Shown here: positions 33,845-46,674 of the stretch, piece by piece | How the letters are laid out: every line of letters starts with the position of its first letter | Position numbering within the stretch: position 1 is the first letter of the stretch | Assembly: GCA_014925825.1 (NCBI GenBank) | Contig: JACGCK010000182.1 | Location: forward strand, 24,627-88,626 | DNA: 64,000 nucleotides | Source of the DNA: Pholiota molesta | Lineage: Eukaryota > Basidiomycota > Agaricomycetes > Agaricales > Strophariaceae | Direction of reading: 5' to 3' | Notes under the pieces: generated by a model | The model's database searches: none | Told to the model about the DNA's origin: nothing | The model's input: the letters and a program-made list of their open reading frames with translations, nothing else | Program-made: the position numbers and the translations under genes

Positions 33845-36800
33845 TCACAAGTTGGCAGCCTTGGAGGCCGGCACCGTGCCAAAGAGCTCCTGCAAGAATG
33901 CCTCGCTGTTGGGAGGACGTCCAAGGAAATCCTAAACAAAGGTTGGGTTCAGCATAAGTGGCCATGACACCCAGAAGCAATCGCACCTTGAGCGTATCGA
34001 GTTCCTCGCGGCTTCCACCAGCACGTAAGATCTTGTCGCGGTATAGTTTACCGCGAGCGGGGTCAAGAGGGTCCGCCTTGAAGACGGTAGCTGTAGGGAC
34101 CATATGAGGAAGTTGTCGATCAATCATAGCCAGTGCAAGAACGTACCATACATATCCGCGGCAAAGACAAGGAATACGTGTAACTTGTGCGCAAAAGTGA
34201 GTCAGGAGTACGTCCACACATGGATACTTTGAAACGTACCCGTAATAGCCTGCGTCGTACCCGCCAGTAATGTGCCCGAAGCTGGCTTGGCCAGGACAGG
34301 GCTTGTCGTACTTGACAAGCGAAATCTTCTCTCGAAGGTCATTCCAGAGTTGCGTGTAATCCTCACCCACTATGAAAAACTCATCAATCGGTTGTCATCT
34401 TTTGAAAGGTTTTCGAAGCACAAGTACCTTGATCAGTGTGTACTTTGAGATCGAATTTGGCGAAGAACAGTTGGCGCAAGTAGAAAAGGCCAACATTCAC
34501 GTATCGGCTAGAGTTGCAGAATTGTTGAGTGAGATGTGGAAGGGGGAAACATCATGGAAGACTCGCCTCTTGATGATTTTTTCGATGAGCTCTGGTGAAA
34601 GAGGTTGCTGAGTTTCATAGTGGCTGGACATTTGTTCCAGGACTTTGGGTTCCCAACACCTATTGCAAGCGAGCTGTCAGCAAAGGTAGATTTGCGAAAG
34701 GCGGACATATGCACCAATTCTCGAGCATCTGAGAAGGAGCCTCGACGAAATCACGCGCGACGCTGTTCAAACAAGCAAGTTCAGTATTCAGCCATGACTG
34801 TTTGAAACGGTTTTTGACTTGCCTAGTGCCATGGAAGCGCGCAAACTTGGTCTTGCTCAGCAGTCCATGGAAGACGTGTCCCATTTCGTGGAAGAAGGTC
34901 ACGACGTCATCATGGCGCATGAGAGCGGGTTTATCAGGGGTGGGCTTAGCAAGATTGGCGACCATAGCCGTCAATGGGTAGCTGCGTTTCCCATCGGGAC
35001 GATCGTATCCTGGTAGGATTGGCCAAACAGCGGCATGAGAGTATTTGTTGGCTGAACGATGAGATTCGCATGAGCGAGAATCTTTCAGGTCGAATATATG
35101 AACGTACCGCGTGGGAAGAGGTCCAAATAACAATATCCAACAAAGTCAGATTCATCCTTGGCGTCTTTCTCCCAGACCTCGAATGCCTGGACCTCTGAAC
35201 GCGAGTCAGACAAAAACTGATCTACAATGCTGATATATAACGCACCAGGATGCCATGTTGATGGTTTCTTGATTTCATGGAATTGAACCGAGAGAAGATT
35301 TTGATAGATAGTTAAGATCGTAGGAACAACCACAGATACAGGGAAATACTCCTTGACGAGCATGTCGTCGAGATTAAGAGATTCCTCGATATATTTCGGT
35401 CGTAATAGCGGTAATCCCAAGGTAGAATTGGCCATCGAAAGGAAGGCCTTTGGCTTCGTGCTCTTTCTTCTTCATTTCGAGGAGAGTTTCTTTGTCCTTG
35501 ATTCCAACTGGGAGGAGTTTGCTTTCAAGATCATTGAGGAACTATGCCAACTATGAGAATTTGTTTTCGACTTAAAAAATGAAATAGGAATGCATACGTC
35601 TTCAACGCCTTTTCCTGACTTGATCATCTTGACTTCAGTGATATAATCAGCCCTGGATAAGATTAAGATCAAAAAGGACTATAGAACAGAACATATGATT
35701 ACCAAGTCTTGTATCCAAGAAGACTTGCAATTTTGCGACGGATTTCAAGGGCTTTGGCAAGCAAAGGCACATTTACTTCAAGACGACTTTCGTGGCCTTC
35801 CAAGGCTCTTTTCCTAGTTTCCGGATTTTCAGCGAATTTGAACTAAGGAGGGTGTAAATTTCACTCTTGACAATTTCAGATTAAAGCGACTCACAATAGG
35901 GAAGATATCAGGAGTCTTGTAAGTCACGTCATAGAGTTCTTTGTCGCCTTCAGTACGCTTGGTGTATCCAGAAATTACATCTTTTGGAACGCCTTTCAGT
36001 TCTTCTTCGGTGAAAGAGATAAAACCCTATATTGTTTCTCAGTGATGGATGCCTTAAGCAAGGACCGTAGTATTCTTACGTTCTCTTCGTTGAAGTTTTT
36101 CTACAATAATTAGTCAGTATTTATCCACCAAATAACGACATATGCGGAGGTCACGTACGCTGAATTCCAAGCAAACTTGAGACAATTCTTTCTTCAATGT
36201 TGTCAGCTCATTTCTTTTTCCTCCGGGAGAGCAAGACCAGCGCGGGTGCCATCTAAAATCTGTAGGAATAGACTTCTCAATATCATCGCTTCTGGAGAAC
36301 GTTGGCAGATCCAAACCATTTTCTCGACGAGACGCTGTTCTTCTGGCGATAATTTATCCCATTGTCCTGATTCTTTGATATTCTTTTCCGCGGCGACCTT
36401 GGAACTGAACACATCGAGACGCATCGAACACTCCACGCCAAAATCGCGAACGAGGGATTCTGCCTCGTTAGATGAATCGCGCAATTCCTTAGAGGGTGAA
36501 ACATTTTGATAGAACGCCAATGGTTCTGTCACGGCGTCAAAGCGAGTGTCTGCGATTTGAAGAGCGAGCTACGGCTCTATTAAGCAATGCACATAATATG
36601 GCGAGGAGTGATCAAGCGGCACTTACGAAGACCTAGAGAAACGGGTGAGTTCATGGAGTAAACTAGTGTAGAATGAACTCACAGATTCGAATGTACTATC
36701 CTTAGGTTCAAGAGCGCCAATCTTGTCCATAACCTTGCGATATTCGTCGATCGACTGCTTGGTCAAGTTGGTGATATCCTCTGCGGAATGCTCCCATGTC

Positions 36801-37009
36801 GGAGGAGCCTGTGGGGGTGTGATGGTCATTGTGGCTGGTGCAGATGTTGCAGAGAAGAAGAGATTGGATGATGTAGTCGAGATGGATCTGAGGGCAGCAC
36901 GATACCGTGCATTAATCCCATACCTGTACCGGATATCTCCAGTCGAGCCGTGACTTGAGATTGATCTGAGGCTCACAGCAGCAAGACCCACAGCCAGCGC
37001 CCACTCCAT
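33845..37009 (-). CDS. PRD1: M3-family zinc oligopeptidase (saccharolysin / thimet oligopeptidase type)
   Basis: Cytosolic or mitochondrial-intermembrane metallo-oligopeptidase that degrades short peptides. The zinc motif is FFHEMGHVFHGLLS with the third ligand in FVEAPSQMLENW, both near the middle of the gene; the substrate-binding loop FGHITGGYDAGYYGY lies near the 3' end, followed by the usual C-terminal helix LDTLKDFLGRPP. About 14 exons separated by 45-70 bp introns. Translation could start at 37009 (extra presequence-like 60 residues) or at 36829 (MTITPPQAPP); both forms may exist, giving dual targeting as in yeast. One frame step occurs at a T5 run at 36215-36219 (A5 on the coding strand), where adding one base joins LALPEEK to RNELTTLKKELSQ. 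The intron after HGT needs a GC donor. Otherwise complete and of family length. Confidence 0.92.
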
Positions 37010-37859
37010 CCTAGCGTCGCCTTACGAGTTGCTGCGCGAGGCAGCCATTGCGTGCCTGCACGAAGGGCCATCTAGGGCCTTTGGAAGAGAGTTGGTCAGA
37101 ACAGAAAATACGAACACAATTTTGTTGGCAGCTCCGGTGGCCAGGGTTGAATTGATGGCTAGGTATTTCTGTGCAATCTTATCTTATCTTAGTACATGCT
37201 ACGTGCTAGTTTGTCGACATGGTTGAGTTTACGCATCGCTCATGATCAGTACTACCTTGTCCTCGTTCAACTTACATGCACTGCGTCTTAAAATTGCTCC
37301 TCCCTGAATGGGAACCTTGCCACTTTCCCATTCTCTCAATTCACCTTCAAACTCAGGTCTTCGAAGAGTCATGCGACCACACACCGCAAGCTTCCGTCAT
37401 CTGAATTTCCCACCAAGGGCAATGTGATCGACAGAAGGCCTCCGATGGTAAGGACATTCATTTTCGCTGCATTGTAGTGCCTCCTGAGGCTTGACATGTC
37501 CTGAAGTCAGAAGTCAATATCACTCGGCGATAAAGTCTGCAATTCCAGTCTTCCTATGTCCCAAAACCCTCTAGGTTTTTGTATTACTACAAAGCAAAGC
37601 ACCGCCTTTTCGACACGGAAGAAATGCAAGCAGAAACATTGCACTTCAAAATCTTATCATTTAGGTCCGCTCGGACCGATAATGACCTTCAACATGGCGA
37701 GATCTGGCGAGATCATAACACATTCGCAATCGCAAATTCAAATCAACCTTCGACGGCCCGCCCCCAGCCTTCATAGATAAACGCCTGGCTCCCTGCTTGT
37801 CCTCTCGATACTTTCTAGTGATTTACCAACCCCGTATTCTCCTCTCTCATCTTTCAAGC
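37010..37859. other. divergent promoter region
   Basis: About 850 bp between the starts of the oligopeptidase and SDR genes. No convincing ORF or TATA box was seen. A GGTCCGCTCGGACCGAT imperfect palindrome occurs at 37662. Confidence 0.4.
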
Positions 37860-39005
37860 ATGTCCTCCCCGGCTTCTTACCGTCCGGCAGTGTCAAACGA
37901 TTTATCTGGAAGGGTCGCAGTCGTAACAGGGGGCGGAACAGGCATCGGTTTGATGATCTCACAGGGATTGGCAGCAGCTGGAGCCAAGGTGTACATAACT
38001 GGACGCCGTCTGGAAGTGCTTGAGAAGGTTGCTGCGGCTTGGGATAAGCAAATCGGAGGGGAGATTCTACCGTCAGTGAATTTCTCTGAATCAGAAACGA
38101 CCTTGCTGATCTCTTTGTAAATTCGATTGCTCTCAGATTGCCGATGGATGTCACGGATAAAGCTAGCATCGCAAAGGCTAAACAAGTGATTGAAGAGAAG
38201 GAAGGCAAATTACACATTCTTGTGAATAAGTAAGTACAACCAGTACCTTTGACGCACATATCAGCCGAACCATTAATTTCTCAATCAGTGCAGGCCAGGT
38301 TGGACCAACTTCTCCATTTTTAGGCGACGCGAATGCACCAGAACGAAAGGACGCAGAGACCCTTGGCACAGCGTTATTTAACAACGAAACTTTTGAAGGA
38401 TGGGCTAATCTCTACACCGTTAACTCTGCTGCACTCTTTTTCGTTACCACTGCATTCACTGGACTGCTTGCTAAAGGCTCAGCAGACGTCGAAGGATACT
38501 GGTCGGCTGTTGTCAATATCACGAGCATCAGTGGCCTTATCAAGGTGGCACAGGAGCATGTGAGTTTGAACCTTTGAAGCAGTTATGTCCAAAAAACTGA
38601 TTTCGTCCTGATTACTGTATAGTTCTGTTATAACAGCGCGAAGGCCGCTGCTTCACATCTAACAAAAATGTTGGATACCGAGTTCGCCCTCAAGGGCATT
38701 CCTATTCGCGTCAATGCAATTGCCCCAGGCGTATACGCGTCCGAGATGACTTTTGATCATATCACACCTGAAGAGGTGGACAAGGTCGGAAAAGGTGTGT
38801 CGTCCGTGCCGGCGAAGAGGGCTGGAACGTGAGTGGCATATTTGCATACCAAACATCATTTTTCATCGAACTCTTTCCCTTGTTTAGTGGTCAGGAAATG
38901 GCTGGCACGGTCGTGTATCTCGCCTCGCGCGCGGGCGGATACACACACGGCCAGGAAATTGTTATTGATGGTGGTTATGTGTCGGTCAATCCTTCAACGG
39001 TTTAA
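37860..39005 (+). CDS. short-chain dehydrogenase/reductase
   Basis: NAD(P)H-dependent oxidoreductase of the classical SDR family; the substrate is unknown. About six exons. The cofactor-binding motif is [18 protein letters not shown], followed by the arginine-containing turn YITGRRLE that suggests NADPH. The structural motif is HILVNNAGQVGP, the catalytic serine lies in [10 protein letters not shown], and the YxxxK pair in [14 protein letters not shown] proline-glycine motif ([12 protein letters not shown]) and C-terminal [13 protein letters not shown] complete the family set, and the length of about 300 codons is typical. All key residues are present and no frameshift was needed. It is convergent with the DPP5-like gene. 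Confidence 0.92.
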
Positions 39006-39990
39006 TTCAAGCGACAACCTTCAGGACATGTTGTTCATTTATGACATATGTATAATTCCATATCCCATCTTGCGACTGAAAACTAATGTCTCTCATACAT
39101 GCGTACGGTCATGCGCTCGAACTGCGCGCATAGCATGAGGAAGCGAGGGCTCTCAACACAGGAGTCCGGCCTCGGTGAAATATCCATTAAGCAGTGTCCT
39201 CGTATTTGGAATTTCAATCTTAATGGATGGTCTCCAAACCGTAGGAGTGAGAACGCGGTAGCTTGTGACGACTTTCTAGCGTTGACAATTCCATGAACGT
39301 GTCGGTGACGCAGACTATGTCCACATAAAGCATGAGGAGGCTGGCGTGCGCCTGTGGGTCATGGATAGACTGATTCTAGTACTAGAGTACTGAATCATGC
39401 ACGGTGGAATATGCATGCCACGAACTCGACAGGTCATGCATGCGCACCCATATACATGGGTGAGAGGCAGAGAATGGAGCTTGAACTTTCATAAACTACT
39501 TTGTCATCATGCTGCGCATCCAATTTTCGGTAGAGCTCGAATTTTCGCTTCAGAAATGGAAAAATCTATCCAGTTTTTCGGCTGGGGCGTCTAATTTTCA
39601 GGCAGAGCTCAAATTTTCACTTTCTGGGCCTGCGGCACCATGTTCGAGACAATACATACACTCAAAATATACCAGGTAAACCAAGATAGCCGTGGTAAGT
39701 ATGTGGGTAACACAAGGGGAACAAAGGTATTTTTGTACCGCGGAACAACTTGACTCTCTTACACTTCCTAAGAGTACAACTATTTAAATTTCTTGAAAGT
39801 CCTATGAAGTTATAGAGGCCTCGCTAAGCCATCCCTAGAATTATATCTTTGACAGTGGAACTCGTGTGTTTGGATGTGCACATAGCTTCCTATAGCTACT
39901 TGATCTTATACAATGCCTTTCCATTTATCCAACATTACATTTTTGTCTTTAGATATATTTCCTCACTCCAAGGTATTGTAGGCATTGTCC
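39006..39990. other. intergenic, converging genes
   Basis: About 985 bp. Contains a small local duplication: AATTTTCGGTAGAGCTCGAA near 39522 and AATTTTCAGGCAGAGCTCAA near 39593, offset about 71 bp. No gene was recognised. Confidence 0.45.
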
Positions 39991-42900
39991 TCATCTCTGA
40001 GACTTTTCGCCAACAAATTGATCAATGAATCTGAAAACTTCGTAATGCCATTTAAGACTATTTTCGAAAGTAAGTCACCATGTCTTCTGGGCACATGTAG
40101 AAGCGTACCTATTGCCATGATTCAACACCCAATGATTTTCGTCGGGAAAGACGACGAGGCGACTAGGGATTCCAAGTCTGAGAGCGGTTATCAGCACCGA
40201 ATATACCACCACATATGTAAAAACTTGTTGAAAGCTTACTGTTGTAAGGCGTGGAAAGCACCAATACTCTCGGTTTCTGGGAGGCGATAATCTTTGCTGC
40301 CATGTATCAAAAGTTGGGGAGTAGACCATTTGTGAACAAAGTTTGCGGGGCTGAATCTAATATGAAGATATGTAGAACATGAGCGCCATTTCAGGGGGAA
40401 TGATAACCACTTTTGCAAGGTCTTCTGGCTTTTAGGGTCCCATGGCCTGCCTCCCCATTCGTGATTGAACTGGTTTGATGTTAGTTTGCATGCATGTATA
40501 TAGAAGAATGGTACCCACAAAGTAGAGTTCGTCAGTGCTGTAGCCGTTGTAGCTAGCATCGAAGACCTGTTCTCATGTCAATAGGGATATCAGAGACTTG
40601 TGTAACAAGGCCTACACCGTCGTGGCAGACTAAAGCCTAAAAAGGTCGTTAGTTCCAGCCGTGCACGCGTAAGTTACAAATACTAACCTTGAAGTTGAAG
40701 CCAAATTCAGGGTGTCCTTGTATCCAACTTTGAAGAGCTAATCAGCCTCCGATGCGAGGGAATCTGCCAGAATTTACGCACTTGACTGCATATCCACCCC
40801 AACTGGCACCCGCTGCGACCGCTCTATCGGCGTCAATCTTAAACGTAATGAGTACAAAAATGGTGAATACGCGAATGAGCTAGGATGATTCATACCTCAG
40901 GGTATGCGTTCAGCGCATATTTCCATCCATTGATCATGTCAGTAAAAGGCTTGCCTCCCCAATCTTCGGCAATAGCGTCGGTAAATTCTGGTACAGGAGA
41001 TATTTCAATTTTATTACGGGAGCGTCTGAAATGAGGCAAACCTTGTCCAAATGTAGTGCTTCCTGTTGGGTTTATCATAATCACAAAGTAACCCTGTTGG
41101 GCAAAGACTAGAGTAGGCAGAAAGAGAAACGTTAAATACCATTGGTCGGTACAAGAAGACAAGAAATCTTACCATTTGGATTCCATCGAGTGGACCATTG
41201 ATCTTCCCATGCGCCTTGGGACCTATAAGAGATGAATACCGAATTTTAAAAAATGCAAAATCCTATACAAACCTCCGTGAATAAGAGAATGGCAGGCCAT
41301 TCTTGGTGTCACCTGCCTTCCATCCTTTGGGCTTCAAAGCCCATCCTTGCACATCTTTGTTGAGGGCACCTTGAACCAAAATTCTTCTCCCGGGTGAGGT
41401 TCTTGTCTTTTAGATCCGCCACCGAGAAGTTAGTGAGTTGCTCAATCTTGACGGTATCGGCGACATTCTTGTTGCCAGCCAGGATGGAGCCTTCAATAGA
41501 TTTAAGGTCGCGGATGACGAAGACATCGTTTGGAGAGGTGAACGACGATTGGCTGAACAGAATCTTGCCACCCGGAAGGGTTTGAAGGCCAGAAGATGCT
41601 TTGCTATGAGTGAGCGCAACTGGGGCGGTGTATTTTGAGTCGAGTTTGGGATGGGTAGTTGACTCTGATGGAGTGGGCGGTACAGGAAGAGCGAAGATTT
41701 TAACTTTCGCTTCATCTCCAGCGGTGAGATAGATGAAGGTATCGTCTTTGGAGAACTATGAATGGAAGGTGAGAAGAAAAGTGTAGCAGAAGTGACAAAA
41801 CAACAGACCGCCAAGGAATCAGGCGAACGATCCCAAGCTTGAGTGACCGTGAATCGAACATTCTTTTGCAGGTCGTAAATGACGATTTTGGCACTGAAAA
41901 GACTTGTGAACACTTCAGACCAAATATCACATTAAGCCTAGCGTACCGATCGCTTTCATATCCATCCTTATCGAGTTCCAACCAAGCTACTTTCGTTCCC
42001 TGGGTGTTGAATACTGGACTATGAATAGCACCGTGGTCGCCAGCTGTTAGTTCCACAGGAGCTTCTGTAGCGCTGATAGGAACGACGAATACCTGAGGTT
42101 CGGGAGGATTCAATGTTAGCAGAGGATGTAAAGATAAAGGTAAGCAGACGAACATCTTGTTTGGTATGACAGGCTACTGGAAGGGCAGGGTCCTTCGTAG
42201 TATATACGATATGAGTGTTGGAGGTATCAAAGTCATCAGTTCCTCCAAAAGGTTCGACAGGGGTATGCTGATGAAATTTAGTTTTAGAACACCGATTATA
42301 ATAGAGAAAAAGCATGACATACATGTTTAGTTCCTTGCAAGGGGCTCTTGAAATCATCGTTAGATTTCCACAGGCCATCCTTTCCTTTCGTGAGCTGAAC
42401 GCTAAACAGCTGATAATCTTTCTTGCCGGTCCATGTGTCCCAGTGGCGCTCATAAGTCTCGTCGTAAACAAGAGCAGTATTTCCTCTTTGTTCCCAATCC
42501 TTATCTTGTTTGGCCACCGTGGTCAGATTCCCATCAGGATACACGTATGCCGAAAAGACGAGATTGCCAGTTTGCTGGTTGAAGCGGAAATTCGCCGCGG
42601 TCTTGCTTGGAATGGTGCCAATGAGGCCGCGGGGAGTGTAAGCTTGGGCATGCTCTGCAAGATGCCCGTCCAATGCCTTCAGGTCGACTTCAAACGCGTG
42701 AATTTCCGAGTTGTCTTCGCCTTCGACCACGTGTGCAAAGGTATTCTGCGAGAGCCAGAAAGACTCGCCACCTTTGTCGAGCTATGGAAAATTCGTGGAA
42801 TAGAGTTTACAACAGTGATGTTGATGAGTACGAACCGGAACTTGGATAGCCTTTCCTTCGGACTCAAGAGAAACAATGAATACTGATTTCTTGTTCCTAT

Positions 42901-43268
42901 GGTGGGCGAGGGAATCAGGGTCAGTCCCATTCTCCGGTCAACATGATCACCCTCCACGGATTGCTTACTTTCGATCTGCGAATGAGAATTTGCTGAAGGG
43001 GACGAGAGCAAGATCACCCTCAGCATTGGCAACGGCGGCGCCTGGCCTTCCGAGCTCAACCTAGTGGTGCGATCACTTGCTTCAGACTATGTTAGGGGCG
43101 CAGGACAACGCCTCGGCTTACTAGGTCTTTGGGGGCGAAGACATCTGCGCCCTCCTTGAACGAGAATCCGCCGGAGACGGGCTGTACCATAGCGCTCTTG
43201 GACTGCAATGGTGGTTGTTGTAACGGAGCTTGGGTCAAAAGACCCAAGAAAGCGAAGGGGAACCTCAT
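39991..43268 (-). CDS. secreted dipeptidyl-peptidase V-like S9 serine peptidase
   Basis: Extracellular prolyl-oligopeptidase-family enzyme expected to release N-terminal dipeptides. The start at 43268 gives a signal peptide (MRFPFAFLGLLTQAP). The N-terminal two thirds form a seven-bladed propeller, with blades such as VPFSKFSFADRKN, AHVVEGEDNSEIHAFEV, FGGTDDFDTSNTHIVYTT and VFNTQGTKVAWLELDKDGYE. The C-terminal alpha/beta hydrolase has the catalytic serine in AVAAGASWGGYAV, aspartate in LLIHGSKDYRLPE and histidine in VVFPDENHWVLNHG. It ends FVGEKSQR. Many short introns. In 41218-41391 five single-base gaps in G, A, T and C runs break the frame around the start of the hydrolase domain; adding one base at each gives a continuous family-like protein (WALKPKGWKAGD, then WEDQWSTRWNPN). 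The gene is probably intact. Confidence 0.9.
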
Positions 43269-43623
43269 GCGGGCGTCACGGCAAGGAACAGGGGCCTTGT
43301 GAGTTTAACCTTGACCCAAGCGTGGCAGAACGCGTCCTTGATAAAGCGAGAAGACTTACGATATCGCAATACGACCCACAGGTGGTATAATCGGCGTAGA
43401 CGACGTGGGGAATTTCTGAGTTGCGCGTGAGCACTATCCCAGCACCATACGATCGCTGGGCTAAATATTGAAATCACCGCTTCATTGCAATTCGTCATTC
43501 ACACCCCCGAGACGAATTCCACAAGGTTGTAAATGAAATGTGCACACGGCGATGCTCAGAATAGATACAGACATGGAGGTATGGTATACAGAAATAAAGT
43601 CATCTATGTAGCATAAGCATCAA

Positions 43624-44617
43624 TTACTCGCTCATCTCAGCCTCGTTTGCAGCCTCATCTTCATTTTCCGCCTTTTCATCGGCTGAGATACCGCCACCCT
43701 CAATTTGTGTGACCTCTCCAGTGGCGGAGTCCCAGCGAGCCATCAGTCCTACGCGGAAAGTGACCATTTTTAGACCAATCAATTTTAGAAGTTGGGCCTG
43801 TTCGCTCGTCAGAGTCTTGCCCTTCTCGCATACTTTGTGAGGAGAAGTTAACGTGGGGACACCCCGGTCATAGTTGTGGTCAGCCCAAGCTTCCTTAATT
43901 GCGGGTCTTCGTTATGGGGAAAGGTTCTGGGGGATCGGAGTGTTGGCGCATTACTGGTCCGATGGGAAGGATTACAGTGCGAGTCGCCCTGTTCCCTGCA
44001 CGAGCGAAGTCAGGTTGTTGGAAGTCGGCGAACCATTCGATAACTTCTTGAGGTTCGCTATCAGTGAAGAACAACCCCACTTGGCCTTTTATTTGCTGCA
44101 AGATGATGTCAAATTTGGGAGTGCAAGGTGCGGGGATGGCTACGCACTGTGGCTATTTTCGACAATCCTAACCGATGCTCTTCCTCCACTGTAGTTCCCA
44201 ATGCCTTAGCCATAACAGCTCCACGGCCAAAAAAAATTCTTGCTGAACTAATAAGATATTTGGGATTAGGAAAGAATATCTGGAGAAAAACCGAAGACAT
44301 ACTCTTTCCATAGCTTGCGTACGGTTTTGAGATGTGAATTGCGCATAGATCCGACTTCGAATAGCCAGCAGTACCGCCATTTTTCAGCATTGGCTTGCAC
44401 CTGCGGGATGAAAAGAGAGAGAGAGATGTGTATCAGATATGGAAATTAAATTGATTTGGGAAGATCAGTACAGACCTCAGTCATCATGGCATTTTTGTGC
44501 TCCTTCGTCTTCTTGGAGACATTCGTCAAAGAGACTGAATTTTAAAGGTAAATAAACGATCGAAAACATGTATTATCGCTGGTCACTAACCACTTTTGAG
44601 CGTTTTGACCTTGGCAT
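43624..44617 (-). CDS. MRT4: ribosome assembly factor MRT4
   Basis: Nucleolar paralogue of ribosomal stalk protein P0 that occupies the stalk site on pre-60S particles until P0 replaces it. The start MPRSKRSKV at 44617 is the family signature. Further landmarks are VSKKTKEHKNAMMTEV, WRYCWLFEVGSMRNSH, RIFFGRGAVMAKALGT, GQVGLFFTDSEPQEVIEWF and a C-terminal insertion domain with SPHKVCEKGKTLTSEQAQLL. The tail is acidic. Two -1 frame steps lie at a G4 run at 43916-43919 and around 43861-43872; adding one base at each restores PEPFPHNEDPQLRKLG and GVPTLTSPHKV. Five or so short introns. The start is only 81 bp from the divergent deoxyhypusine hydroxylase gene. Confidence 0.92.
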
Positions 44618-44698
44618 GGTGGATGGAAGGGAAGAGCGTGTTGTTATAAAAATTAGAAGTCCGCTCAAAAATCATTTCGACCCTTAGCGATCATAATC

Positions 44699-45960
44699 AT
44701 GGCCATCGTCGTCTCCCCATCCGAGCTTCAAGCTCTCGAGGACTGTCTCCTCAACAAATCCGGCGATGTCGTGCTACACACGCGATTCCGTGCTCTTTCA
44801 CCTTGAAGGCGCTAAAATCAGAAGAGTCCGTCCAAATCATCTCGAAAGGTGCGTAGGCATAAGATCTACGACTGTAACTAAGCTCATGGTCTTCAATCAA
44901 GGTTTTAGTGATCCATCTGCGCTGTTGAAGCATGAGCTGGCCTACTGCCTAGGCCAAATAGGAAAACCAACGGCGCTTCCAGCCTGGAATCTGTCCTAAG
45001 AGATGCCTCTGAAGATCCAATGGTCCGGCATGAGGTGCGATTGTTATTTTTTCCCTCTCAACAAGCACCACGGCTGACTATACGCTCATTAGGCAGCTGA
45101 AGCTATGGGAGCCATTTCAGATCCCTCCTCCGTGCCCGTCCTGAACGATTCCTTGCCGATCCCGAAAGAAGCGTCCGAGAAACCTGCGAGATCGCTGTCG
45201 CCAAAATCGAATGGGACAATTCTGAAGAGGGCAAAAAGCATCATGCCAGCCTCAATGATCTACAGTTCCGTACGTGCTGTTACCCCGTCATGCGCCATAG
45301 CTAATTGATTATTAGCCTATATACTTCCGTTGATCCCGCTCCGCCTTCGTCTAATCTCCTACTCGGTAACTTGAACCCGGAAGACGTCTCTGAAGCGGGT
45401 GTCGAGCGTCTGAGGAAGGAGCTGGTTGACCCCAACCTCCCCCTTTTCCAAAGATACCGCGCAATGTTTGCCCTTCGCAATATTGGTACACCAGCAGCCG
45501 TTGATGCTCTTGCCTCTGGATTCTCCGACGACAGTGCATTGTTCAAGTAAGTCATCGTTCATACAACAGACAGAACAGTCCCGAGCTGACGACGACATAT
45601 TTAAAGACACGAAATCGCGTTCATCTTTGGCCAACTCCTTCACCGCACTCCGTCCCATCCCTTCTCAAAGTCCTGGAAGACACCAAGGAATCAGACATGG
45701 TCCGCCACGAAGCAGCAGAAGCCCTCGGCGGCATCGCCACACCTGAGGTCCTACCCCACCTCCGCGAATGGATGAACAAGGAAGACGCTCCTCGAGTAGT
45801 CCGCGAGAGCTGCCAAGTTGCGATTGACATGTGGGAGGTATGTGCTAGTATTGATTTGGTCAAAGCTCAATAATTTTAATCCTCAAAATAGCACGAGAAT
45901 TCTGACGAATTTCAATATGCGAATGCGCTTACGGGTACTCCTCCTGTCGCAGCAGCTTGA
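44699..45960 (+). CDS. LIA1: deoxyhypusine hydroxylase
   Basis: Diiron HEAT-repeat enzyme that completes hypusine on eIF5A. The protein is two four-repeat halves; all four His-Glu metal-binding pairs are visible: [32 protein letters not shown] and [12 protein letters not shown]. The end is [13 protein letters not shown] with stop at 45960. Exons begin at 44699 and are split by short introns near 44849, 45033, 45272, 45547 and 45838. The frame steps by -1 at four or five places (44796, 44983, 45143, perhaps the exon end at 45271, and 45639); each is repaired by one extra base in a short run, for example [16 protein letters not shown] and [15 protein letters not shown]. Length and repeat number then match the family, so a sequencing cause is favoured over decay. 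Confidence 0.92.
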
Positions 45961-46674
45961 ATCGATGTTTCGGGTGGATGATCAATACTCTGAACAAAAG
46001 TCATTCTGTATTTTACACATTCGCTTCATCTAATTCACTCCCCTCCACTAGTGTAATGCACCGCCCGATTTATTATCTGCAATGAGTGGAGACAAATGAT
46101 GAGTCTGTTCACGCCTACTTGCCCAGATTTATGGGTTTTGAGCATGCCCATAAATCCAAAATTATTTCGCTCTAGCCTGTTGATATCGACGTGACAAGAT
46201 TTCAAGCAGAAATCGCCAATAGTTGCTGAATTAGAATTGACATGTTCTATTAGCTATTTTACAACAGGCAAACAAAAATCATCCAAAGATTGTAGACTTC
46301 ATCAATGCAAGCGAAGAAGTTGTTCGAAAAAGAAAAGAAAAAACAGAGTAGCATGACATGGAGAGGATGCGAGTGATTTAACAAGTGAACTGACTGGAAC
46401 GGTGTTGGAGGTACATACTCGGACTTGGCTAGGAAAGCCAAATGCAATGCATATCGGTGCAGTTTGGTTTTATGGGGATCTTCTACGGATAGATGCTATG
46501 CGAGGTGTAGAATATGTGTTTGGCTGGTGAGATGTTTGAGTTTGAGATGGGTTGCTAATCATTGAGTGAGGGTGGCTCCAAGGCCGTTGAATAGCCAGTG
46601 AGTGAACAAGTGAACAGAAAAATTGAAGTTGGTGTCGCGAGGAAACCAAAATATTAAGCCAAGATATTGTGTTT
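45961..46674. other. intergenic, converging genes
   Basis: AT-rich stretch of 714 bp with no ORF of note; it should contain both 3' UTRs. Confidence 0.5.

Noticed and set aside
37662..37686. GGTCC-CGGACCGAT imperfect palindrome also seen near 63571
   Set aside because: Only about 20 bases match, flanks do not, and no inverted-repeat element boundaries were found.
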